A stretch of DNA of 64,000 bases, from assembly GCA_029204225.1 (NCBI GenBank), contig CM055109.1, positions 45,942,966 to 46,006,965 of the forward strand. The letters run 5' to 3'. The stretch is from Diphasiastrum complanatum. Taxonomy: Eukaryota; Streptophyta; Lycopodiopsida; Lycopodiales; Lycopodiaceae. This document shows positions 55,745-64,000 of the stretch, piece by piece. The notes beneath the pieces are model-generated. The model did no database searches. It was not told the origin of the DNA and saw only the letters and a list, made by a program, of their open reading frames with translations. The first letter of the stretch is position 1; every line of letters starts with the position of its first letter. Both the position numbers and the translations under genes were made by a program.

Positions 55745-56990
55745 TCGGTAGCTATAAGATTTCACAATTGTTTAGTTCTGGTATCCAAGATCTCTTCAGG
55801 TTCAAATCGAGTCAGAACTGATGATTTTTTCAATAGGTTTAAATGATATCCATAAACAAGATGTTCTCCCTCACATAAACTTTCCTTGGGTCGACTACTA
55901 ACGTGAAACACCGTGTGTACTTGAGTTCCTTTTGGGAAGTCTAATTGGTAAGCTAAGAATCTCATCCTCTTATACAGTCTCCTATATTAAGAGGACAATC
56001 TGTAATGCTTGCCGGTACACATACGCTTGAATCTTCCAAAATTTGTAAATATACCCAATCTCCCTTTTGAATCTTGAGGCAATTTTTTCATATTAGCATA
56101 ATCTTTGTCCCTATCTTGAGCGCATTGGACATTCTCATGTGCTATTGTAGCATTTTTTGCATATCATGTAGAAAATTTGATAACTTCTGAAGTTTGTTTA
56201 TTCAAGTTTCAACTGTAATGGGCAATCTAGGTTCATAATCATACATAAGCATAAAAGGGGTATAACTTGTAGCCATTAGCTTACTACTATTGTACACAAA
56301 CTCAATCAAGGGTAAATACTTCTCTCAATGAGATTGTCGTTGGAAAACATATGCTCTAAGCATATGTTCCATTGTCTTATTAGTCTTTCCATTTCACCAT
56401 CTGACTCGGGATGATCAGAATAACTCAAGCTCAATGTCGTCTCTAGTTTAGGGAAAATGGTCTACCAAAAGTGATCGATGAACTTTGGATCGCAATTGCT
56501 CACAATGTCACTCGATAATTCGTAAAGTCTAAATAGATGCTCAACAAATATCTAATCTTTGGTCATGGTCCTTACCAGAATAAATGTAGCCAATTTGGTA
56601 AGATGGTCGACCCCACTACCCAAATTGTAACATTTTGTTTATTCATCCATGCGGTAGGAATTGGCCATTCCACTATTGTCTTTATCTTCTCTTCGTCAAT
56701 CTTGGTCCTCTGAGCAGGGATCTTCCAAGGTAAAGAAGTTTATTTTTAAAGAATGCACACTTAGATTCTTTAACAAAAAGCTTCTCTTATCTTAAGAATC
56801 TTAAGACAATATAGAGATGCTTTACATGCTCTTTTAGTGTTCTATTATAGATCAAAATGTCATATAAAAACACTACAACTAACTTCCCCAAGAAAGGACA
56901 AAACAAGTCATTCATCATTTGTTGGGAAGCTACGGGAGCGTTTGTCAAACTCTAGAATTCATAATGGCCAAATCTCATCCTAAAACTAGT
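55745..56990 (-). pseudogene. Gypsy RT end and integrase remnant
   Basis: From 56990 downward: SLTNAPVASQQMMNDLFCPF, VVFLYDILIYNRTLKEHVKH (one Asp of YDD lost), LFVKESKCAFFKNKLLYLG and EWPIPT-like sequence. Then, after loss of RNase H, the integrase blocks SYSDHPESDGEMERLIRQWN, LPLIEFVYNSSKLMATSYTP, FMLMYDYEPRLPI, and finally the C-terminal part MRFLAYQLDFPKGTQVHTVF and HVSSRPKE with EPEEILDTRTKQL. Multiple frameshifts. Confidence 0.82.
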
Positions 56991-56999
56991 TTTTGTTGG

Positions 57000-58320
57000 A
57001 TTAATCTCCTCTACTCTCCTAGATCCTATTTTAATCTGCCTTCATTCATGCTGCATTTTTACTCATGTTGTCGCAAACTCTGCATAAGATAGACAAATAA
57101 AACGCGACTGTCTGCATAAATACAAGTAAATTTCCACAGGCGAAAAAGGCGAAAAACGTGACACTGTGTTTTTACACGTGATTTGTGATAGGCAAAAAAG
57201 ACGACACTACTTTACAAAATGCCGAAGGTGCCCTAGGAAAAGCGAAGGCACAATGTAAATCAAATCCTACAGCATTTCGTCAGAGTGTCGCATTTTTCGC
57301 ATCTTCACCAACATTCATTTCAGCAAAGGCTAATGTCACGGCCTTTTTATGCTCATCCCATGCAACTGTGCTAACAGATTTGACAATGACAGCAGCTACC
57401 CACGATCTCCTACAGACAACACATCCACTTTGTATTTTCTTCATCTGCACACTTGTAAAATTGTGTACATATTGAATACCACTTGTGTATTCAGTGCGTG
57501 TGTAATATAAAGCATCAGAAGCTTATCAGAGATAGACGAAGTAGATGTCTTGCGCATTGATTCTGTTGTATTATCAGTAATAGGTTCATTCCTTTTACAG
57601 ATTGAATTAACTTTGTAGAGCATGCAGTTTCCTCCGCTATTGTCTTGTGCTCCACAACATTATTGACATGTATATTTCGCTATACTTAATTTGATAACAG
57701 CTCTGTTGTTCTGCGTTCATATTTGTGCCGATATTGCTATGCTTTTTCTTCATTCTGTCTGACTCTCTTGTTGCTCAATATGGTAATCTGTTCTTAGTGA
57801 ATTATTATTAGACTAGCTGTTGATGACTAATATTTAGTCTTGTGGACTAATTTGCGACTGATTATCAGTCGAGCTCAGTCTAGCTCTTCGCGATTCATTT
57901 GCGACTAATAATTTGTCTAGCTGTTCGCGACAAATTATTCTTCTGATATTTTGTTAATGTTTGGCTACTTAATCAGATCGACCATGATTTCTATCACTAA
58001 TGTTCTGTTCATTTCTGATAGGCATAGTCATGCTTAGGGAAAGAGTAATATAGCTCATTCCGCTGCGCACGAACACTTTCTGTTCGACTTCATTTCTCGT
58101 TCGAGTTTCGAGTTCGTTTTCTTTTCGAGCTATTTTTTGTTTCTCACACTTAATGACATGATCTAATGTTTTAAATGAAATTCTTCAATAATTCATACCT
58201 CTATTTGATCATTAGACTCTACTAGCCAATAGAGTAATTGTCTTCTTGTTGTAACTCAGTGCCAGATTTTCATACTTAAGTCACTGATAGTTTTTCCTAT
58301 CACTTAGACTAATCTTCCAC
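57000..58320 (+). other. Probable LTR/leader of the Copia element at 58321
   Basis: No coding motif. Contains short self-complementary units around 57825-57935 (GACTAATATTTAGTC, GACTGATTATCAGTC, GCGACTAATAATTTGTC). By position it should include the 5' LTR and leader, but I could not find a standard primer-binding site or the LTR limits. Confidence 0.35.
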
Positions 58321-59202
58321 ATGGATTTCCAAGGGAAAGCCAGTCCCATCATGGACAAGCTTGATGGAGCCAATTACCATATGTGGAAATTTAAGATGAA
58401 AACCGTACTAATGGCTAAAGAATTGTATGACGTTGTTACAGGTGTAGAAGGGAAACACGAAGCATACGACGCAGCAATCACCAGATGGAAGCTGAAGGAT
58501 GGAAAGGCTTTCGCGCTGATCATCCTCAACATTACAGATACCCAGATCGGCCATGTATCCGAGGCTCAGACATTGAAAGAAGTCTGGGACATCTTGAGCA
58601 CACTATACAAAGTGCGAGATATAGCTTCCAAGCTACATCTCAGGAAGAAATTATACTCCCTCAAGATGGCGAATGGTGATTCCCTGCAGAATCACATCAA
58701 TCAATTCAAGAACCTGCTAAGGCAAATGGCCGTTGTCGGATCTGTCATAGATGATCAAGACGCAGTGATGCAACTGCTTACAAGCTTGCCAAGCTCATAT
58801 GACAGCTGGGTGATATTTATCACGACTCATCCAGAATTGACTCTTTCGAGAGACATTATTATGTTGTTGCAGGAAGACACGCGGAGGAACGAAGCCTCAA
58901 GTTCCTCAGCTGATTCTCATGCTTTATACACCAACAAGAGCACGACTAAGCAGAAGAAGAAGAAAGGCCCAAAGCAATCAAAGCTAGACCAAAAACTAGC
59001 ACAGTACAAAGAACAGTTGAATCCGCAGACGAAAAAGATGATGTTCTGCAGATACTGCAAGCGAAATAACCACGAAATTCAAGACTACTGGATACTGCAA
59101 ACAAAGAACAAAAGCAAGGGGCAGTCGAATCAAGTGACAAATGCAGCTACAAAAGCTCTACTGCCTATTCAAGAAGCGGATCATGATGCCTTCATGCTGT
59201 AA
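58321..59202 (+). CDS. Copia gag polyprotein part, intact ORF
   Basis: 293 codons. It starts MDFQGKASPIMDKLDGANYH and then MWKFKMKTVLMAKELYDVV; the UBN2/Copia gag core follows with AQTLKEVWDILSTLY, KLHLRKKLYSLKMANGDSLQ, NHINQFKNLLRQM and LLTSLPSSYDSWV. A Lys-rich stretch and a single knuckle CRYCKRNNHEIQDYW come next. The knuckle has Tyr where the last Cys of CX2CX4HX4C should be. The ORF ends at a stop at 59200. Protease, integrase and RT do not follow; the next sequence is a Gypsy LTR unit, so the element is truncated. Confidence 0.9.
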   Translation: MDFQGKASPIMDKLDGANYHMWKFKMKTVLMAKELYDVVTGVEGKHEAYDAAITRWKLKDGKAFALIILNITDTQIGHVSEAQTLKEVWDILSTLYKVRDIASKLHLRKKLYSLKMANGDSLQNHINQFKNLLRQMAVVGSVIDDQDAVMQLLTSLPSSYDSWVIFITTHPELTLSRDIIMLLQEDTRRNEASSSSADSHALYTNKSTTKQKKKKGPKQSKLDQKLAQYKEQLNPQTKKMMFCRYCKRNNHEIQDYWILQTKNKSKGQSNQVTNAATKALLPIQEADHDAFML

Positions 59203-59267
59203 AGCTGACTCGGGTGCACCAAACGTGCCCTGTAAGACTCTAAGGGGTGACGTTCCCTAAGGTCTCA

Positions 59268-60114
59268 AAGCAATTTAGAATGTCAAGGACTGAGCCTCTG
59301 ACTTGTGGTGAGCTAGTCAAGTAGTCACAAAGTCATGAGCTAGCTCTGGAGCTCGAGTCATGGCCTAGTCAGGAAGCAAGTTGATTCTGTCACCGGGACG
59401 GCTCCCAAGACCCATGTCCGGGAGCCACACTGATTCTGCCAGGCTTGCCAGGCTTAATCAGCAAAATAAAAACTAAGTCCTAAAAAGCGTGCTTTACCAG
59501 AAAGCACTATATTCCAGGACAGAGGGGGTGTGCCGAATCACAATAGAACTATAGGGGGAGTCCGGTAGACAGAAACTTGGGTAGTTCAACCAACGCCAGG
59601 AATCCAGTCGCCAGGTCTCAGCTCCCTCTACCAGCACGAGGCAGGCACAATGCCCAGCACGTGTTGGTAGTCCCGAGACCAGTCAGTCTATGTATGAATG
59701 TAACCTCTTCCAAATTTAATAAATTGATCATTGGGGATGATTACCATTTCGGTTTTGCCTCTGGGACTGGTCCAAGTGGAAGGACCCTTACTACAACCTT
59801 TTTGCGTCGCCGGCGCCTAAGGGTCCACGTCACCGACGTGTGGCTCGCCGCTATGCCATTTGGTCAGTTTGGCGACCACTATGCCTTGAGTTCCATGTGT
59901 GGCTTGTCTTTGCCTTTGGTTACCTTTTGGAGACAGATTTAGAGTTGGCTTTCGGGTTGGTTGGGATTCCAGTTTTCTTAAGTCTAAATGGTTAAGCTTG
60001 TTACGTTTCTAAGTTGGCTTTTATGTAAGTGCATGATGGATGGATGTTAGACTTAAGCGTGTGTTGGGAAAACCACTCAAGTCTCAACGCTCTTTGAGGC
60101 GCCGGCGCAACATG
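59268..60114 (+). repeat. Gypsy LTR/leader unit 1 of a tandem pair
   Basis: Period ~852-855 bp relative to unit 2. Shared landmarks: gagctagctctggagctcga, ccaggcttgccaggcttaat, ccaagtggaaggacccttac. It ends gcgccggcgcaaca followed by a primer-binding site. Its left edge carries a decayed version of that site (tctcaaagcaatttag against tatcagagcaagttag). Confidence 0.85.
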
Positions 60115-60126
60115 TGGTATCAGAGC
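60115..60126 (+). other. Primer-binding site after unit 1
   Basis: TGGTATCAGAGC, complementary to the 3' end of initiator tRNA-Met, two bases after the unit's terminal CA. Confidence 0.8.
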
Positions 60127-60966
60127 AAGTTAGAACGTCAAGGAATGAGCCTCCGACCTGGGTGAGCCAGTCAAGTAGTCACAAGTCATGAGCTAGCTCT
60201 GGAGCTCGAGTCATGGCCTAGTCAGGAAGCAAGTGATTTTGCTGTCGGGACGGCTCCCGGGACCCATGTCCGGGAGCCAGACTAATTTTGCCAGGCTTGC
60301 CAGGCTTAATCAGCAAAATAAAAACTAAGTCCTAAAAAACGTGCTTTACCAGAAAGCACTATTTTCCAGGACAGAGGTGGTGCACCGAATCACACCAGAA
60401 CAATAGGGGGAGTCTGGCAGACATAAACTTGGGCAGCTCAACCAGCGCCAGGAATCCAGTCGCCAGGTCTCAGCTCCCTCTACCAGCACGAGCCAGGCAC
60501 AATGCCCTGCATGTGTTGGTGGCCCCAAGACCAGTTAGTCTATGTATGAATGTAACATCTTTCAAATTTAATAAAGTTGATCCTTGGGGATGATTACCAT
60601 TTCAGTTTCGCCTCCGAGACTGGTCCAAGTGGAAGGACCCTTACTACAACCTTTTTGCGTCGCCAGCGCCTAAGGGTCCATGTCACCGACGTGTGGCTCG
60701 TCGCTATGACATTTGGTCAGTTTGGCAACCACTATGCCTTGAGTTTCATGTGTGGCTTGTCTTTGCCTTTGGTTACGTATTGAGGATGGATTCTGAGTTG
60801 GCTTTTGGGTTGGTTGGAATTCCAGTTTTCTTAAGTCTGAATGGTTAAGCTTGTTACGTTTCTAAGTTGGCTTTTACGTAAGTGCATGATGGATGAATGT
60901 TAGACTTAAGCGATGTTGGAAAAATCGCTCAAGTCCTATTGCCCTTTGAGGCGCCGGTGCAACATG
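60127..60966 (+). repeat. Gypsy LTR/leader unit 2 of a tandem pair
   Basis: Second copy of 59268-60114, with scattered substitutions and small indels, ending gcgccggtgcaaca before another primer-binding site. Confidence 0.85.
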
Positions 60967-60978
60967 TGGTATCAGAGC
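60967..60978 (+). other. Primer-binding site after unit 2
   Basis: TGGTATCAGAGC again, now followed by a different leader (cgactagccggttaac) that leads to the Gypsy coding region. Confidence 0.8.
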
Positions 60979-61655
60979 CGACTAGCCGGTTAACTATGCA
61001 AGTCTCACAAGGATGGGCACCTTTTGGAATTCGTCAGGACAACCGTTGTGCAAGGTGCTACCCACAATGTAAGCACGAGTGCGTCCATGGTCGGGATGGT
61101 CGGCATAACGAGGGACTTGATGAGGCAAGATGTTGCCCTTGAGGTGTAAGCACGGTCAGTTCCCGCGGTTCGGGCCTGGCGCCGTCTGCAGGTGGGACAG
61201 ATGAGGTAATGTGCTGCCATTAGGTTGGTGAAAGCACGGTCTGTGCCTTGTGGGATGCAGGGTGACATATTCGAACCATACGGGTTAACCATTGATATAG
61301 AGATGCTTCTCGAATTCGGGTGTAAAGCATGGGTGGTTAGCTGCCGATGCGGGATAGTTGCCGATCGTTTAGTTATAAGGTCTATCGACCAGAGTTGGTG
61401 GGGCATGACTGAGGCAATGTGTTGCTTAATGGTGAAAGCACGGATGGTTGGATGGATGTTTCCCCGTGGGCTAATTCTGTGATAGAGTGTGGGCGCGGCT
61501 AGGCAAAGGTCCTACGTCCGGTCTCAAGGGGAATGTGGCTTGAGAGGGATCCTTTGTGTTTGCTTTATTGGTATGTTCGTTTGTGGTGTGCTTGTTTGGA
61601 CCTGAATAACCCCTGGTTGCTTAATTTCTTCCAGGTGATGTGATCTAGTTGGGAG
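60979..61655 (+). other. Gypsy leader/gag remnant with short internal repeats
   Basis: No clear gag motif. A loose unit with gaggcaa.gt.ttgc and a g(t/a)aagcacgg core recurs near 61115, 61203 and 61410. A gag gene is expected here and must be deleted or decayed. Confidence 0.4.
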
Positions 61656-62219
61656 TTGAAAGAGGAGTTTACATTTGTGGGTGGACGACACACAAGTATG
61701 GAACAGAGCTTCCATGGGGCAACCCCCAAGATTGGTTCGAGATTATTATTCCTATCCGGAAAGATCGCGGGGAGGAAGTCAGATTTCATGATAGACTCCG
61801 GAGCTTCACATAACTATATTTCAAGGAGCGTAGTGGAACAGTTCAGCTTGCCGACCAGGAATGTGACATCAACGCTCAAGGTAGAAACAACAAAGGGAGC
61901 ACTGGATGTAGACAAAGCAACATTGAACATCCCGGTGCAAATTGGGAGATGGAAGGCTAAACTTAGCTTTTTGATTTTAGAGATGGATGCCTCCGATGTA
62001 ATTTTGGGCCTCCCCTGGTTCAATGAACGCTATATTGCAGTTTTGGGTAGGAGCTCAAACTTGGTCCTCTTTTATTACAAGGGACAAATTTGTATGACAA
62101 AAGCTCTTCCTGGAGGGAACGCTAAGGGTACCGATATTGAACAAAATCTGGTTGCTGCATCTGTGATAAAAAAACATGGCGAAAGGGAAAAGGTCAAAGT
62201 GCTTTTTTTGTATCTGTAG
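61656..62219 (+). pseudogene. Gypsy protease
   Basis: The 187-codon ORF contains LLFLSGKIAGRKSDFMIDSG and ASHNYISRSVVEQF (active site DSGAS), and DVILGLPWF near residue 115, the usual ILG motif of retropepsins. A frameshift near 62180 leads into the pre-RT linker. The protease itself looks intact. Confidence 0.85.
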
Positions 62220-62934
62220 GGAGGTTCCAGAAGGGGAAAACGCACAACATAAAAACTTGCCAAAGGAGGTGACATATTTGCTAGAGAAATTTAGCGATGT
62301 GTTTCCAGAAGAACTCCCAGCTAAGTTACCTCCTCAAAGACCAGTGGACCATAAGATTGAGTTGGTACCAGGAACAGAACCAACTTCACGAGCACCCTAT
62401 AGGATGTCCCAAGAAGAGTTAGTGGAACTGAAATGACAACTTGGTGAATTGATAGACAAAGAATTCATTAGACCCAGTGCTTCGCCTTTTGGAGCCCCAA
62501 TGTTATTCATGAAAAAGACGGACAGGACCCTGCGGATGTGTGTGGATTACCGCTTGCTCAACAAAGGTACCATCAAGAACAAGTACGCCATGCCTAGAAT
62601 TGATGACCTGTTTGACCAGCTCAAACATGCCAGATATTTTAGCCAAATAGATCTTAGATCTGGATATTACCAAATTCGAATAGCTAAAGGCGATAAACAC
62701 AAAATGGCTTTTCGGACACCATATGAGAGCCACGAATTTAGGGTGATGCCGTTCGGTCTAACAAACGCACCAGCCACTTTTTGCACGTTGATGAACAACA
62801 TTTTTCAAGACTGCTTAGATGAATTTGTTATTGTATACATCGACGACATCTTGGTGTTTAGTCGTAGCCTCAAAGATCACATTTTACTGAGGAAGAACAA
62901 CTTGTTTGCGAAAAGAGAGAAATGTGAGACTTTA
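62176..62934 (+). pseudogene. Gypsy reverse transcriptase, broken
   Basis: The linker reads LLEKFSDVFPEELPAKLPPQ and VDHKIELVPGTEPTSRAPYR. A TGA stop lies at 62434. RT blocks: [80 protein letters not shown] and [14 protein letters not shown] (catalytic YIDD near 62836). After LKDH a short in-frame deletion precedes [15 protein letters not shown], then homology ends abruptly near 62930. Confidence 0.9.
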
Positions 62935-63835
62935 CAACTGGCTGCATGTAGCGCAGGTATCCCAAAGGGAACCGGGAGCCACGACTTAGCTTCCCAGCCT
63001 TCAACTCTTGCTGTCCAAGCCGACTTGACATACACGCAGCCAACTCGCCAACAACAATCAGACTTAACCAACTTGAAGTTCCAAACCAACATTGAGATCC
63101 AATTTGGCGCCATGCCAGATCGGGGGTCCTGATGTGGGTGACTTCCCTCCAAGCAAGCCGCCCGCCATACATCAAACTTAACCAACTCAAAGCTTCGTTA
63201 CAAACGAGTAACATCCATTTCAAGCAAGCGGTCTGACTTACATAAAACTTAACCGATTGAAGGCTTCGTCACGAGCGCTGAAAGCCAACCTGGCGCCACG
63301 CTAGACTGGACAGCCATAAACAGGTAACTTCCACCCAAGCAAGCCATCCAACTCAGCCGACAAGTTAGAGCCTATTCTCCAAGAGCTTAACCCATTCACG
63401 TTCATGCAAGGAACACTCAGAACCACAAGCCATGACAGATATGGAGACAACCAGTTCCTAGACCGAATGGTCCCGACAACATACCGCTGGTGCCATGGAC
63501 CGAATGGTCCCGGGGCGCTTTTACCGAACACTGAAACCTAGAAGGTAATCAGAGTCAGTTTGAGGATAATCCCACTTTATTGATAAATCTGAGAAGGTTA
63601 CATTTCAAGTGTGTGACCGACCCTAGTCTCCGGGGCACTGGCATGCCAAGGCGGGCGCCAAGACAACATTCCAACAAAGGAGGCTGAGACTTGGTTGGAG
63701 CTCGCCCTGAGTCGCAACCTGCGTATTGGTGGGATTCGCCACCCTCCCTCATACCAAGTGCTCTGCCCAGGCTGGTAAAGCATGTTTTCTCTCTCTAGAA
63801 TTTATTGATCCCCAGGCTTCCTTTAATCATGCTAG
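62935..63835 (-). repeat. Related LTR-like sequence, inverted
   Basis: The reverse complement of 63560-63615 resembles the tandem units around 59700 and 60560 (aatgtaacct, an AATTTAT/ATTTAT segment, then a gg(g/a)at.at block). Other blocks (ccattcggtcc, ggcgc runs) recur within this stretch at 63460-63515. It starts exactly where RT homology stops. Confidence 0.4.
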
Positions 63836-63940
63836 ATCGTGTGAGGTAATTGCACATCGATCTGAGCTCTTTGGACTTCGTTAGAACCGATCAAAGATTT
63901 TCAGCCATAGGAACTTGGCCCCTGCTGGATTCTGGTCACA

Positions 63941-64000
63941 ATGGCACCAAGAGAGGTGCCGGCGCCGGTGGCGCCGGGAGCAGCAGGGTCGCTGCTGTCG
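63941..64000 (+). CDS. Start of an ORF cut by the window edge
   Basis: An ATG in good context (cacaATGG) opens 20 codons reading MAPREVPAPVAPGAAGSLLS. The Ala/Pro-rich start, placed after an LTR-like stretch, would suit a Gypsy gag, but too little is visible to decide. Confidence 0.3.
   Translation, partial: MAPREVPAPVAPGAAGSLLS

Noticed and set aside
59577-60783. ORFs at 59577-59942 and 60577-60783 with similar products
   Set aside because: They fall inside the two tandem LTR units and are similar only because the DNA is duplicated; no protein motif.
1-64000. CRISPR arrays, bacterial operons, rRNA or defence systems
   Set aside because: Nothing of the kind is visible; the sequence has spliced plant gene structure and plant retroelements throughout.

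Overview
This is nuclear DNA of a land plant with a large, repeat-rich genome. It carries one intron-rich gene for a plastid-type RelA/SpoT homologue (RSH) embedded in decayed LTR retrotransposons (Copia and Gypsy), a tail-to-head pile of LINE fragments and hAT-like non-autonomous elements. I cannot name the species. The long introns filled with retroelements fit a gymnosperm, fern, lycophyte or large-genome angiosperm.

Layout. 1-1060: unidentified retroelement-like ORFs. 1066-3846: 3' half of a Copia element (+) ending in a 748-bp LTR. 3934-5060: degenerate Gypsy gag (-). 5080-6700: intergenic DNA and probable promoter/leader. 6701-52497: the RSH gene (+). I could chain 18 coding exons, all phase-consistent and without a stop (2907 nt, 968 codons plus stop), covering an N-terminal extension, the HD hydrolase domain, the RelA/SpoT synthetase domain, a plant-type middle region and a C-terminal TGS-like segment. 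One intron uses a GC donor. 52498-53400: 3' flank. 53440-55070: 5' end of a Copia element (-) of the same family as the one at 1066-3846. 55598-55631: a run of 34 C. 55745-56990: Gypsy RT/integrase remnant (-). 58321-59202: Copia gag (+). 59268-60964: two tandem ~852-bp LTR/primer-binding-site units. 61656-62930: Gypsy protease and RT (+). 62935-63835: related LTR, probably inverted. 63941-64000: start of another ORF cut by the window end.

Inside the RSH introns: intron 5 has a primer-binding site at 17331 and an antisense Gypsy RNase H; intron 6 an old hAT-like element; intron 8 a duplicated non-coding segment, a hAT-like element with a G-rich array, an RT-less Gypsy, a sense Gypsy RT scrap and an antisense Copia; intron 9 five LINE pieces separated by (GA)n tracts plus two more hAT-like elements; intron 10 an antisense Copia with intact 5-bp target duplication; introns 11-12 Gypsy gag and integrase scraps. 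Almost all retroelement coding remnants in the introns are antisense to the gene.

I see no operon, CRISPR array, defence system or multi-gene pathway. The only evidently functional gene is RSH, whose product should make and/or degrade the alarmone (p)ppGpp in plastids. The observations most worth following up are: the two Copia halves flanking the locus in opposite orientation with the same 5-bp flank ACATC (a candidate inversion of ~50 kb); the LINE pile whose junctions lie in (GA)n; the hAT-like family whose palindromic subterminal sequence differs between members; and the GC-AG intron fixed by reading frame.
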